Assembly (NCBI RefSeq): GCF_007197735.1
Contig: NZ_CP041637.1
Location: 2,885,001-2,949,000, forward strand
Source of the DNA: Formosa sediminum
GTDB lineage: Bacteria; Bacteroidota; Bacteroidia; Flavobacteriales; Flavobacteriaceae
DNA length: 64,000 nt
Direction: 5' to 3'
In this document: one piece after another, positions 1 through 8,806 of the stretch
Position numbering within the stretch: position 1 is the first letter of the stretch
How the letters are laid out: every line of letters starts with the position of its first letter
Position numbers and translations under genes: made by a program
The notes under the pieces: generated by a model
What the model was told of the DNA's origin: nothing
Databases searched by the model: none
The model's input: only the letters and a program-made list of their open reading frames with translations

Positions 1-1
1 T

Positions 2-496
2 GTAGTAGTATATGGCTGTTCTATTATTATATTATTTACGGCTTCTGCATTATATCACTCTGTTACTAAAACCTCTTATAAACACTATTTACGAATTTTT
101 GATCATATAAGTATTTACTTACTAATTGCAGGAACGTATTCTCCCATTCTTTTAATAGCACTTAAAGATAGTTTAGGCTGGAATTTATTCTGGGTGGTGT
201 GGGGGATAGCTGCATTTGGACTCATATTAAAGCTGTTTTTCACTGGTAAATTCGAAATATTCTCTACGCTTCTCTATTTAATAATGGGATGGCTTATAAT
301 TTTTGATTTTTCTAATTTAAGTGAAGTTATTGGTCCAGAAGGTATTAATTTACTTGTTGCAGGTGGTTTATTTTATACCGTTGGAATTGTTTTCTTTGCA
401 TTTGAAAAAATACCCTTTAATCATGTAATTTGGCATCTTTTTGTATTAGCTGGTGCTGTTAGTCATTTTTTAATGATTTTTTTACATGTCATCTAG
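2..496 (+). CDS. Hemolysin III / PAQR family membrane protein (5' end cut off by window)
   Basis: The reading frame is open from base 2, so the start lies outside the window and 164 C-terminal residues are visible. They contain the family signature near the visible start (YHSV, then RIFDHISIYLLIAGTYSP in pieces), with histidines placed as in the YqfA/hemolysin III branch of the PAQR superfamily. About five hydrophobic helices follow, and a conserved HxxxH-type pair (HVIWHLFVLAGAVSHF in pieces) lies near the C terminus. PAQR proteins are seven-helix integral membrane proteins with a metal site; most bacterial members have no proven function and haemolysis is not their established role. The stop codon overlaps the stop of the convergent gene by four bases. 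Confidence 0.9.
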   Translation, partial: VVVYGCSIIILFTASALYHSVTKTSYKHYLRIFDHISIYLLIAGTYSPILLIALKDSLGWNLFWVVWGIAAFGLILKLFFTGKFEIFSTLLYLIMGWLIIFDFSNLSEVIGPEGINLLVAGGLFYTVGIVFFAFEKIPFNHVIWHLFVLAGAVSHFLMIFLHVI

Positions 497-921
497 TCTT
501 TTAAAATGTCTTCGTAATCTTCAAAAAACGATTCAAATTTAGACATGTTTTCATTAAAAAACGTCATTACGATTTGCCAAGAATTTTTATTATGTATTGA
601 AACCTTCTCATTTAATTGTACATATATTCTAGATATTTCTTTACCATTATCTAAAATAAATTCTTCTTCAAAAATAGCATCAGGTAAATAATCGGCTTTT
701 AAAATTGATTTTAAAGATTCTAACCTTTCCCAATACTTAATTCTGGATTCTAAATCTTCTTCAACATCTAAAGCTACACAAGCCGTTTTAGTATCAAAAT
801 GAAATTTAAAACTAAAGCCTTTAATTTTAGTATCGTACAATATCCATTTTTTTGGAAATGATTTCCCAAAACTAGTCCAAAATAGTTCTCTTAATTGTCT
901 TGATTCTTCTTTACTAAACAT
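493..921 (-). CDS. DUF4268 domain-containing protein
   Basis: This 142-residue soluble protein is rich in aromatic and charged residues (WTSFGKSFPKKW near residue 16, WERLESL near 64). It resembles the DUF4268 family, which occurs alone in Bacteroidota and as the C-terminal part of some nuclease-like proteins elsewhere. It has no signal peptide and no membrane segment. It is the last gene of a minus-strand set, three bases after the ZIP transporter. No catalytic motif is visible and the function is unknown; the family assignment is from memory of the sequence pattern. Confidence 0.75.
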   Translation of the reverse strand: MFSKEESRQLRELFWTSFGKSFPKKWILYDTKIKGFSFKFHFDTKTACVALDVEEDLESRIKYWERLESLKSILKADYLPDAIFEEEFILDNGKEISRIYVQLNEKVSIHNKNSWQIVMTFFNENMSKFESFFEDYEDILKD

Positions 922-924
922 AAT

Positions 925-1599
925 TTATACTGCGTAAGCAATAGCAACACCTGCTAAAATAGAGATTAATTTGGTTAAATTAAATTTATGATCTTCATTA
1001 CTTTCAAATAAGATGGTTGTAGAGATATGAAAAAATATACCTATAACAATAGCATTAATATGGTAAATATAATTTTCCACTAAAGTTATATGATTAGAGA
1101 CAAATGTACCTAATGGCGTCATAATTCCAAATAAAATAAGGAATCCCAAAATTTGTTTTTTATTATAATGCGATTGAATTAAAAATGTAGTAATTAATGT
1201 AGCTATAGGTATTTTATGTATTAATACGCCATAAATCATATCGCTATGTTTGTGTATCGGAAAGCCTTCTAAAAAACTATGAATACATAAGCTAATAAAT
1301 AGTAACCAAGGAAAAGAGACATCGTTTTTGTGTATGTGTACATGGCCATGTTCTGCACCTTTGGAAAAGTATTCTAGCACGATTTGTAAGAGTATTCCAA
1401 ACATGATAAATAACCCAGTTTGTTTAGACTCTAGATGATGATAGACTTCTGGAAGCAATTCAAAAAGTGTTAAAGCTAATAGAAATGCACCACTAAAAGA
1501 CAATAATAACTTGATGTTAAATGCAGGTTTAGATTTGCCAAAATAGGCTAACATAATACCAATACATACGGCTATAATAGGTAGTAAATACGAATTCAT
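925..1599 (-). CDS. ZIP family metal transporter
   Basis: A 224-residue protein with about seven hydrophobic segments. The TM4 signature HSFLEG is at residues 107-112, preceded by a histidine-rich loop (EHGHVHIHK, 83-91) of the kind that binds zinc or iron between helices 3 and 4. The TM5 motif, normally HKxPEG, reads HKIPIA at 128-133, so the usual glutamate is absent. ZIP proteins bring divalent metals into the cytoplasm. The start codon overlaps the stop of the methyltransferase gene by one base, which suggests co-transcription. Family placement is firm; metal specificity cannot be read. Confidence 0.88.
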   Translation of the reverse strand: MNSYLLPIIAVCIGIMLAYFGKSKPAFNIKLLLSFSGAFLLALTLFELLPEVYHHLESKQTGLFIMFGILLQIVLEYFSKGAEHGHVHIHKNDVSFPWLLFISLCIHSFLEGFPIHKHSDMIYGVLIHKIPIATLITTFLIQSHYNKKQILGFLILFGIMTPLGTFVSNHITLVENYIYHINAIVIGIFFHISTTILFESNEDHKFNLTKLISILAGVAIAYAV

Positions 1600-2330
1600 T
1601 ATTTAAAAAGCATGACTAATCTTTCTGATGTTTTAACATCAAATTTTTGTAATTTATAATTCCCAAAAATTTCAATTAAATGAACATTTGCAGCTTCAAA
1701 AAGCGCTTCAAAATCTTCTAGAGTAAAAGCTCTTACACGTTCTTGATAGTTATATGCCTTACTTTCAAAGATAAAAGAGATATCTTTTATAATATATCCA
1801 TCTTCAACATAGCGTTTTAAATTAAATGTAATGCCATCAATGACTTTAGTTTCCTCAGGTACTAAATGTTTAATGACATACTCTGTGTTCATAAAATCAA
1901 TAACACCAATCCCATAATCGTTTAAATCACTTTTTATCGCTTTAATGGTATCTAAATTATCTTCATCTTTTTCAAAATACCCAAAACTTGTAAATAAATT
2001 AAAAACAGCATCAAAAGTATCTGGATAAGGTTTACACATATCATGAACTTTAAACTGTAAGGTATCATTCTCAAATTGTTTAGCATATTCAATACTGTTT
2101 TCAGATAAATCTGCTCCGATAACATGATATCCTAAAGAGTTTAAATAAATTGAGTGTCTACCTTTACCACAAGCTAGATCTAAAATTTTACCATTTTCGT
2201 CTATATTTAAATAACGAGTTAAATTATCCATGAATACTTGGGCTTCACGATCGTCTCTGTTTTTATATAAAATATGGTAAAAAGGCGTATCAAACCACGA
2301 TACATACCAAGTTGTGTTATCTTTTATCAT
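1599..2330 (-). CDS. Class I SAM-dependent methyltransferase
   Basis: This 243-residue protein has a Rossmann-type methyltransferase core. Motif I (DLACGKGRHS) is at residues 51-60, followed by the acidic end of strand 2 (VIGADLS, near 70-76) and an FDAVFNLFTSFGYF-like motif IV region. It resembles methyltransf_25/11 small-molecule methyltransferases. The substrate is not evident. It is the first gene of the methyltransferase-ZIP-DUF4268 set and is divergent from the THUMP methyltransferase gene, with about 58 bases between the starts. Confidence 0.88.
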   Translation of the reverse strand: MIKDNTTWYVSWFDTPFYHILYKNRDDREAQVFMDNLTRYLNIDENGKILDLACGKGRHSIYLNSLGYHVIGADLSENSIEYAKQFENDTLQFKVHDMCKPYPDTFDAVFNLFTSFGYFEKDEDNLDTIKAIKSDLNDYGIGVIDFMNTEYVIKHLVPEETKVIDGITFNLKRYVEDGYIIKDISFIFESKAYNYQERVRAFTLEDFEALFEAANVHLIEIFGNYKLQKFDVKTSERLVMLFK

Positions 2331-2360
2331 CTCTAAACTATGTAGGGTGCAAAAATACTG

Positions 2361-2368
2361 TATTTTTG
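2361..2368 (+). promoter_or_regulatory. Putative Bacteroidota -7 box
   Basis: TATTTTTG matches the TAnnTTTG consensus exactly, 20 bases before the ATG of the THUMP methyltransferase gene. No good -33 TTG box is present, so this is a motif-based call. Confidence 0.4.
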
Positions 2369-2388
2369 TCTTCTATTTAAAGTAAATA

Positions 2389-3546
2389 ATGGAGAATAAT
2401 TTTAAAATGGTTGCCAAAACCTTATTTGGCTTTGAAGAGCTATTGGCTAAAGAGTTAACTCAACTTGGCGCTCAAAATGTTGAAATAGGAGTAAGGAACG
2501 TAAGTTTTACTGGAGACAAAGGGTTTATGTATAAAGCAAACTTGTCTTTAAGAACTGCTATTAAAATATTAAAACCAATTAGAACGTTTCGTGTCGTTAC
2601 CGAGCAAGATATTTATGACAACATCTATAAAATGCAATGGGAAGATTATTTAAAACCCACAGGTACATTAGCGGTAGATGCAACTATAAACTCTACTGTA
2701 TTTACGCATTCTTTATATATTGCTCAGAAAACAAAAGATGCCATAGTAGATAAATTTAGAAATACTACAGGCACAAGACCAAGTGTAGATTTAAAATTTC
2801 CTGATTTAAAAATTAATATACATATAGATAGACAGAAATGTACCGTCTCTTTAGATACTTCTGGAGATTCTTTACATAAGCGTGGCTATAAAACTGCCAC
2901 TAACATAGCACCAATTAATGAAGTTTTAGCCGCAGGATTAATTATGCTTTCGGGATGGGATGGACAAAGTGATTTTATGGACCCTATGTGTGGATCAGGA
3001 ACTATTTTAGCAGAAGCGGCAATGATTGCTTGTAACATACCGCCTAATTTAATGCGTAAAGAATTTGCTTTTGAACGTTGGGAAGATTGGGATGTTGATT
3101 TGTTTGAAAAAATTGAAGAATCTTTACTATCTAAAACACGAGATTTTCATCATCGCATTATAGGTTTTGATAAGTCACCTTCGGCAGTTACAAAAGCTAT
3201 AGAGAATGTTAAAAATGCACATTTAGATGAATTTATAACCATTAAGCATGAAGATTTCTTTAAAACACAAAAAGCAGGACATGAGAAATTACACATGTTA
3301 TTTAATCCACCTTATGGTGAACGATTAAATATTGAAATGGAAGAATTTTATGGTAAAATAGGAGATACTCTAAAACAAAATTACCCAGGTACAGATGCAT
3401 GGTTAATAACGTCTAATCTGGATGCTTTAAAATGTGTAGGGTTAAGACCTTCAAGAAAAATTAAACTTTTTAATGCCAAGTTAGAGTCTAGATTTGTAAA
3501 ATACGTTATGTATGAAGGTAGTAAAAAAGCAAAAAAGCAAGTGTAA
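2389..3546 (+). CDS. THUMP-domain 23S rRNA guanine-N2 methyltransferase (RlmL N-terminal-half type)
   Basis: A 385-residue RNA methyltransferase. A THUMP-type RNA-binding region covers about residues 45-155. The methyltransferase domain follows with DPMCGSGT (198-205, SAM binding) and NPPYGERL (from 306), the latter being the catalytic motif of base N-methyltransferases. The architecture is that of the RlmL/YcbY N-terminal half and of Trm14-like enzymes, which methylate guanine N2 in rRNA or tRNA. The exact target cannot be read. The stop codon sits in the loop of a strong terminator hairpin. Confidence 0.92.
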   Translation: MENNFKMVAKTLFGFEELLAKELTQLGAQNVEIGVRNVSFTGDKGFMYKANLSLRTAIKILKPIRTFRVVTEQDIYDNIYKMQWEDYLKPTGTLAVDATINSTVFTHSLYIAQKTKDAIVDKFRNTTGTRPSVDLKFPDLKINIHIDRQKCTVSLDTSGDSLHKRGYKTATNIAPINEVLAAGLIMLSGWDGQSDFMDPMCGSGTILAEAAMIACNIPPNLMRKEFAFERWEDWDVDLFEKIEESLLSKTRDFHHRIIGFDKSPSAVTKAIENVKNAHLDEFITIKHEDFFKTQKAGHEKLHMLFNPPYGERLNIEMEEFYGKIGDTLKQNYPGTDAWLITSNLDALKCVGLRPSRKIKLFNAKLESRFVKYVMYEGSKKAKKQV

Positions 3547-3562
3547 CCACTTGCTTTTTTTT
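3531..3562. terminator. Rho-independent terminator overlapping the end of the THUMP gene
   Basis: The stem AAAAAAGCAAGTG pairs with CACTTGCTTTTTT around a TAAC loop, and a T run follows. The upstream arm is the last few codons of the gene and the TAA stop lies in the loop. It is symmetrical, so it can also serve the convergent SYLF gene. Confidence 0.85.
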
Positions 3563-3584
3563 ATATTTAAAAAGAAAATATTAT

Positions 3585-4124
3585 TTATTTAAATGGAGTG
3601 TATTTAAATTTTTGCCCTCCAACAGATGCATCTGCCATTAAGCCTCCTTTAGTTTGTGTAAATACAGCAACACCTTCTGAGTATTTTGCATTAAAAGATT
3701 CTCCAGATTTAATAGCAGTTGCAGAGGCTCCAGCATCAAATTTAAATTTACCTTTCTGAAATTCTTCCAACTCGGTATTGGTTTCAAAGAAAATAACTTC
3801 TATTATAGCTTCACCACCGGCTTGTAAACCAATGTTAACTTTTTTAAGACTAGCCATTCCTAATTCCATACCTCCTTGTTTATAAAGTACTCCATTACCA
3901 GAAGCACCTCCAACTATAAATCCGCCTTTTCCAACATTCGGGAAAATTACGTATCCTGCAGCTTTATCAAAAAAGTTTTTTAATTCTGGTGTCGTTTTAA
4001 GTAACGTTTCTTTAGCAACTTCTGCATCTTTTATAATTTCTTTATCTTTTTCTGTTTGAGCAGAGCTGTAACTTGCGATACATACAATAGATAAAATTGT
4101 AATTAATTTCTTTAAATTATTCAT
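3585..4124 (-). CDS. SYLF-domain (YSC84-like) lipid-binding protein, exported
   Basis: A 179-residue protein with an N-terminal signal peptide ending near SSAQ (residue 23). It then carries the SYLF/YSC84 domain: KAAGYVIFPNVGKGGF near 55-70, GGASGNGVLY, and a glycine-rich GLQAGGEA region. The domain binds phosphoinositides in eukaryotes; in bacteria the proteins are small exported lipid-associated proteins of unclear role. It appears monocistronic and is convergent with the upstream methyltransferase gene. Confidence 0.9.
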   Translation of the reverse strand: MNNLKKLITILSIVCIASYSSAQTEKDKEIIKDAEVAKETLLKTTPELKNFFDKAAGYVIFPNVGKGGFIVGGASGNGVLYKQGGMELGMASLKKVNIGLQAGGEAIIEVIFFETNTELEEFQKGKFKFDAGASATAIKSGESFNAKYSEGVAVFTQTKGGLMADASVGGQKFKYTPFK

Positions 4125-4180
4125 GGTTAAATATATTTTAGATTAATATTATGATTAAAATTAAACATTAATTAACCAAC

Positions 4181-4216
4181 AAAAAAACACGAACTGCAAA
4201 ATGAAGTGAACGTGTT
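4181..4216 (-). terminator. Terminator after the DUF6048 gene
   Basis: Read on the minus strand, AACACG pairs with CGTGTT across a loop of about 19 bases and is followed by a run of seven T. It lies just after the DUF6048 stop codon. Confidence 0.6.
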
Positions 4217-4248
4217 AAAGTTTGCTTTGATACAGTCAAAAACGGCTA

Positions 4249-4980
4249 TTATTTATCTTTTTTAAAGAGCGGAATTAAATAGGTTAAAGAGTAGCCATAC
4301 CCAAAACCAATATCTACACTATCGTAAGTTTTATAATATCCAGGAATGTAAAGGTTCTCAAAATTGTCGGGTTCTTGTTGCGACATTAAAACCTTAAGTT
4401 CAACGCGTGCACCGAGATATAAGTTAGTTGCAATCTCTACTTTAAATCCAGCTATAAGCTCTATCCATAGCGCAGACAAATCACTAAACTCTTCCGAATC
4501 GGAACTAGAAAATTGTGGTGCCCAATATTGATCCTCGGTATATACAGTATAATTATTTAGAGTATGACTAAAAGTACTAGCACCTACACGTAAACCGCTG
4601 TAAATCATATTTTTCATGTCTAACCAATTTTGGTATGCATTATAATCTATACCTGCTTTAAAATAGGTTCCTTTGGTTGTTACATCATAATAATCGGTAC
4701 TGGTATTTTCATTCTCAGCCCCAAATTCTCCAGCAATATATAAGTTTTTAGAGAGTCTATAATCTCCCATAATTTCAAAACCTTCGTAATCCTCTTCAAA
4801 AGCTGTTCGTGCAAGTTTACTTAGTTCTACACCAATACGTAAACCGTATTTTTCTTTTATTTTAATTGAATCTTTAGTCGCCTGTTTTATACTATCGTTT
4901 TGTGCCATAGCAGTGGCATTAAAAAGAAACATACAAATACATGTACTAATGATAAAATTTAAAATGCTGTTCTGTTTCAT
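4249..4980 (-). CDS. DUF6048 family exported beta-barrel-like protein
   Basis: A 243-residue protein with a signal peptide ending near TAMAQ (residue 27). Alternating hydrophobic strands and aromatic turns follow (LYIAGEFGAEN, YFKAGIDYNAY, LYLGARVELK), and the C terminus is strand-like. This looks like a small outer-membrane beta-barrel. It matches the DUF6048 family found next to DUF6452 and rlmD in Flavobacteriia. Its start overlaps the end of the DUF6452 gene by 35 bases, which points to translational coupling. Function unknown. Confidence 0.78.
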   Translation of the reverse strand: MKQNSILNFIISTCICMFLFNATAMAQNDSIKQATKDSIKIKEKYGLRIGVELSKLARTAFEEDYEGFEIMGDYRLSKNLYIAGEFGAENENTSTDYYDVTTKGTYFKAGIDYNAYQNWLDMKNMIYSGLRVGASTFSHTLNNYTVYTEDQYWAPQFSSSDSEEFSDLSALWIELIAGFKVEIATNLYLGARVELKVLMSQQEPDNFENLYIPGYYKTYDSVDIGFGYGYSLTYLIPLFKKDK

Positions 4981-5485
4981 CTTCTACAGATTGGTTATCG
5001 TCTACAGATCGTATTAATTGTATCCAATTATCACTATCTGACTCTAAATTAATACTTACGTTTCTATACACTGTTTTATAGCCACATGCACGAGAAACGT
5101 AAACTTGCTCCATGTCGTATGTTATTGTAATAATATCTTCATTACCAGTAACATAATCGTCGCTTTCATCATCTGGTGTATCATTATCATTAAGTACATA
5201 CTCTTCGTAAAGCGAATATTGCGTGCTGTTTTCAGTGGTTTTAAGCGGAATCGCAATAGAATCGGTTGCTACAATATTGTAATCTGTTAACACCGAATCA
5301 TTACCAACACCTTGTACAACTAAATTTGTAACATCTAATAATTCATCTGTATTTGGATTTGTAACATCATAAAACCGAATAATTAAAAGAGGTGTAGTTT
5401 CGGTATCATTAGAACAAATATCATCTTTTTCACAAGCTGAAAAACATAAAGCGAGTAAAAGAATGGTTATAAAAGAATATTTCAT
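4946..5485 (-). CDS. DUF6452 family lipoprotein
   Basis: This 179-residue protein starts with a lipoprotein signal (LLALCFSACEKDD, lipid-acceptor Cys near residue 18). The mature part is rich in Asp and Thr, with a beta-rich pattern. It corresponds to the DUF6452 family, usually encoded between rlmD and DUF6048. It lies seven bases after rlmD and overlaps DUF6048 by 35 bases, so the three genes form one operon. A periplasmic-facing partner of the DUF6048 barrel is plausible but inferred only from gene order. Confidence 0.78.
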   Translation of the reverse strand: MKYSFITILLLALCFSACEKDDICSNDTETTPLLIIRFYDVTNPNTDELLDVTNLVVQGVGNDSVLTDYNIVATDSIAIPLKTTENSTQYSLYEEYVLNDNDTPDDESDDYVTGNEDIITITYDMEQVYVSRACGYKTVYRNVSINLESDSDNWIQLIRSVDDNQSVEDETEQHFKFYH

Positions 5486-5492
5486 GATTGAC

Positions 5493-6902
5493 TTATCTTT
5501 TTTCTAAAAGTACAACATTTTCTACGTGATGTGTTTGCGGAAACATATCTACAGCTTGTACTTTAGTAACTTTATAAACAGCTTCCATTAGGGCTAAATC
5601 TCTAGCTTGAGTGGCACTATTACAGCTTACATATACTATTTTTTTTGGCGCTACATCCAATAGCATTTGCACCACATCTTTATGCATACCATCTCGTGGC
5701 GGATCTGTAATTATAACATCTGGATGCCCATGCGTATTTATAAACTGCGTATTAAAAACATTTTTCATGTCTCCAACATAGAAATCTACATTGTCTATAT
5801 TATTAGCTTTTGCATTTTCTTTAGCCGCTAAAATAGCATCTGGAACAGCTTCTACACCTACAACTTTTTTGGCTTGTTTGGCCACAAATTGAGCAATAGT
5901 ACCTGTCCCTGTATATAAATCGTAAACAAGTTCTTCTCCTGTTAACCCTGCAAATTCACGAGTAACTTTATATAATTCGTATGCTTGATCGGAATTTGTT
6001 TGATAAAACGATTTCGCATTAATTTTAAACTTTAAGCCCTCCATATCTTCAAAAATATGATCGCGTCCACTAAAGCATAATACATCTTGATCGTATATCG
6101 TATCATTAGCCTTACCGTTAATAACATATAATAAGGATGTAATTTCAGAGAACGTTTCTGTAAGATAATTTAGCAGTAATTCACGCTTTGCTTTATCTTC
6201 TTTAAAGAATTGAATAAGTACCATTAACTCACCAGTAGATGCTGTACGTATCATTAAGGTACGTAATAAACCCGTTTGATTTCTGGTATTAAAAAACTCT
6301 AAATTGTTTTCTACAGCAAATGCTTTAACGGCGTTTCTAATTGCATTAGACGGGTCTGCTTGTAAATGACATTTGTTTAAATCTAAAATTTTATCCCACA
6401 TGCCTGGAATATGAAATCCGAGTGCATTTTTATCTCCTAAATCTTCATCAGATTGAATTTCATCTAATGTTAACCAACGGCTATTACTAAATGAAAACTC
6501 CATTTTATTTCTGTAAAAATACTGTTTTGCAGACCCTAAAATAGGTGTAACTTCAGGCAATTCTATATGACCTAAACGGCGTAAATTGTTTTCAACTTCT
6601 TTTTGTTTGTAAAACAATTGGTATTTATAATCCATATCCTGCCATTTGCAACCGCCACATACACCAAAATGCTCGCAAGCAGGTGTTGTACGTTTATCAG
6701 ACAATTTATGAAAAATCGTAGCTTTACCCTCGTAGTAGGCTTTACGCTTTTTATAGGTTTGAATATCTACCACATCGCCAGGTACTGCATTTGGTAAAAA
6801 AATAACCGCACCATCTGGCGATTTTGCAATGGTTTTCCCTTTTGCTCCTGCATCAAGGACTTCTATATTTGTAAAAACTTGTTTTCTATTTCTTCTAGAC
6901 AT
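5493..6902 (-). CDS. rlmD: 23S rRNA (uracil(1939)-C(5))-methyltransferase RlmD
   Basis: A TrmA/RlmD-family enzyme that makes m5U in 23S rRNA with SAM. A TRAM-like RNA-binding domain is followed by the [4Fe-4S] cysteines in ACEHFGVCGGC and a fourth cysteine in LNKCH. The catalytic domain has YDLYTGTGTIAQF (SAM binding), DPPRDG, and the nucleophile motif VSCNSAT near the C terminus. I chose the ATG at 6902 (MSRRNRK, 469 aa). A frame open from 6947 adds 15 residues that do not look like a conserved N terminus. It is first in an operon with DUF6452 and DUF6048. Confidence 0.93.
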   Translation of the reverse strand: MSRRNRKQVFTNIEVLDAGAKGKTIAKSPDGAVIFLPNAVPGDVVDIQTYKKRKAYYEGKATIFHKLSDKRTTPACEHFGVCGGCKWQDMDYKYQLFYKQKEVENNLRRLGHIELPEVTPILGSAKQYFYRNKMEFSFSNSRWLTLDEIQSDEDLGDKNALGFHIPGMWDKILDLNKCHLQADPSNAIRNAVKAFAVENNLEFFNTRNQTGLLRTLMIRTASTGELMVLIQFFKEDKAKRELLLNYLTETFSEITSLLYVINGKANDTIYDQDVLCFSGRDHIFEDMEGLKFKINAKSFYQTNSDQAYELYKVTREFAGLTGEELVYDLYTGTGTIAQFVAKQAKKVVGVEAVPDAILAAKENAKANNIDNVDFYVGDMKNVFNTQFINTHGHPDVIITDPPRDGMHKDVVQMLLDVAPKKIVYVSCNSATQARDLALMEAVYKVTKVQAVDMFPQTHHVENVVLLEKR

Positions 6903-7060
6903 GCGGCAAAAATAAGGTGTTTTTCGCTTTTGTTTATACGACTTCACATATTTTTTAGAAAGGATTTGTAATTTTAAATGAATATAAAGTATAACAAATT
7001 AAAAATCTTAGATTAATATTTCTATCCAGCTTTTATATTTAGTAATTTGCAATTCCTTTA

Positions 7061-7150
7061 ATGGATGATTTCTCTCCATCTCAATACTACTTTAATATAA
7101 TAAAAAGTGAGAATGTAGGAATAGCTAATTATCAATTTAAAATATATTAA
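7061..7150 (+). CDS. Possible small upstream ORF before rocD
   Basis: An ATG-initiated frame of 29 codons ([11 protein letters not shown]...) stops one base before the rocD start codon. This spacing would allow translational coupling. It may also be a chance frame in AT-rich leader DNA; I see no ribosome binding site or homology that would settle this. Confidence 0.25.
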   Translation: MDDFSPSQYYFNIIKSENVGIANYQFKIY

Positions 7151-7151
7151 A

Positions 7152-8396
7152 ATGGCTGTATTAAACCAATTAACTTCACAGCAAGCAATAGACTTAGAAA
7201 ACCAATATGGTGCACACAACTACCATCCACTTCCTGTAGTGTTAACTAAAGGTGAAGGCGTTTATGTTTGGGATGTTGAAGGCAAAAAATATTACGACTT
7301 TTTATCGGCATATTCTGCAGTAAATCAAGGGCATTGTCATCCCAAAATTGTGGAAGCTATGATAGCGCAAGCACAGCAATTAACATTAACTTCTCGTGCG
7401 TTTTATAATGATATGTTGGGCAAATATGAGAAATTCGCTTGCGAATATTTTGGTTTCGATAAATTATTACCTATGAATACAGGTGCCGAAGCTGTAGAAA
7501 CAGCTTTGAAAATTTGTAGAAAGTGGGCATATGAGGTAAAAGGAATTAAAGAAAATGATGCAGAAATTATAGTATGTGAAAATAATTTTCATGGACGTAC
7601 TACAACAATTATTTCGTTTTCTAATGATCCTGTTGCACGCGAAAATTTCGGTCCCTTTACAAACGGATTTATTAAAATCGAATATGATAATTTACAAGCA
7701 CTAGAAACAGCTTTACAAGACAATCCAAATGTAGCTGGGTTTTTAGTAGAACCTATACAAGGCGAAGCGGGTGTATATGTACCAAGTGAAGGCTACCTAT
7801 CTAAAGCAAAAGCTTTATGCGAAAAATATAATGTTTTATTTATTGCAGACGAGGTACAAACTGGTATTGCAAGAACAGGACAATTATTGGCTGTAAATCA
7901 TGAAAATGTAAAACCAGATGTATTAATTCTAGGTAAAGCATTAAGTGGTGGTGCATACCCAGTAAGTGCAGTGTTGGCAGATAATCAAGTTATGAATGTT
8001 ATTAAGCCAGGAAATCACGGTAGTACTTTTGGCGGAAATCCTATTGCAGCAGCAGTTGCTATTGCGGCTTTAACTGTGGTACAAGATGAAGAACTTGCAG
8101 CAAATGCCGAAACTCTAGGACAACTCTTTAGAAGTGAATTAGAAACATATATACAAACAAGTTCTATTGCAACGTTGGTTAGAGGAAAAGGTTTATTAAA
8201 TGCAGTTGTAATAGATGAAGATGAAAATAGCGATACCGCTTGGAATATTTGTTTGGCTCTTCGTGATAACGGGTTATTAGCAAAACCAACACATGGTAAC
8301 ATTATTCGATTTGCTCCACCTTTAGTGATGGATAAAACACAATTGTTAGACTGTGTCTCTATTATAATTAAAACTTTAAAGCAATTTGAAAAGTAA
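7152..8396 (+). CDS. rocD: Ornithine--oxo-acid transaminase
   Basis: A 414-residue class III PLP-dependent aminotransferase. It shows [12 protein letters not shown] (109-120), the PLP-aspartate motif FIADEVQTG (230-238) and the Schiff-base lysine in [10 protein letters not shown] (K262). Overall length and the N-terminal [12 protein letters not shown] region match ornithine aminotransferase. That enzyme converts ornithine and 2-oxoglutarate to glutamate-5-semialdehyde and glutamate, linking arginine and proline metabolism in the cytoplasm. It is monocistronic and closed by a strong terminator. Confidence 0.95.
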   Translation: MAVLNQLTSQQAIDLENQYGAHNYHPLPVVLTKGEGVYVWDVEGKKYYDFLSAYSAVNQGHCHPKIVEAMIAQAQQLTLTSRAFYNDMLGKYEKFACEYFGFDKLLPMNTGAEAVETALKICRKWAYEVKGIKENDAEIIVCENNFHGRTTTIISFSNDPVARENFGPFTNGFIKIEYDNLQALETALQDNPNVAGFLVEPIQGEAGVYVPSEGYLSKAKALCEKYNVLFIADEVQTGIARTGQLLAVNHENVKPDVLILGKALSGGAYPVSAVLADNQVMNVIKPGNHGSTFGGNPIAAAVAIAALTVVQDEELAANAETLGQLFRSELETYIQTSSIATLVRGKGLLNAVVIDEDENSDTAWNICLALRDNGLLAKPTHGNIIRFAPPLVMDKTQLLDCVSIIIKTLKQFEK

Positions 8397-8418
8397 ATTT
8401 TCAACATACATTTAAACT

Positions 8419-8454
8419 AAAAAAGCGATTCTTAAATAAGAATCGCTTTTTTTT
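8419..8454. terminator. Bidirectional terminator after rocD
   Basis: The hairpin AAAAGCGATTCTT / AAGAATCGCTTTT is flanked by A and T runs. It lies between rocD and the convergent CCC-motif gene and can serve both. Confidence 0.85.
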
Positions 8455-8475
8455 ATATCAATGGCTTATAGGGTA

Positions 8476-8799
8476 TTAAAATTCGTATCCGCCTTCTTCC
8501 ATTCCTTTTTGAAATTGCTCTATAACCAAGTCCCAATCTGCAGTTGCAATACTATAAATAGAATATATTAAATACAATCCGTTTATAATTAACATTACTA
8601 AAGCTATTGTTTTAGCAGTATTCATCCCTTCTATATTATCATAGCCATCAGGGTTTAATTCGACATCTTTTAAGCTGTTATTAGCCATATAAAAAGCTAT
8701 TCCTGATGGAATAACACCAATACCAGCAATGCAACAACATAGCAAGCCTAAAATTGATAGTACATAAATTGTTGTTGTTTTTAAATAAGTTCTTTCCAT
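8476..8799 (-). CDS. CCC-motif small membrane protein
   Basis: A 107-residue protein with two hydrophobic helices. The first carries three consecutive cysteines (GLLCCCIAGIG, near residues 19-29), followed by PSGIAFYMAN; the second is near residues 64-85. It corresponds to the family called CCC-motif membrane proteins in Bacteroidota and is related to DUF4190-like proteins. Function unknown. It follows the DUF2752 gene by seven bases, and the two genes commonly occur together. Confidence 0.75.
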   Translation of the reverse strand: MERTYLKTTTIYVLSILGLLCCCIAGIGVIPSGIAFYMANNSLKDVELNPDGYDNIEGMNTAKTIALVMLIINGLYLIYSIYSIATADWDLVIEQFQKGMEEGGYEF

Positions 8800-8806
8800 A
8801 AAAGTA

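Noticed and set aside
8015-8407. Open frame antisense to rocD
   Set aside because: It lies within rocD and its terminator region; the translation is serine- and low-complexity-rich without domain features.
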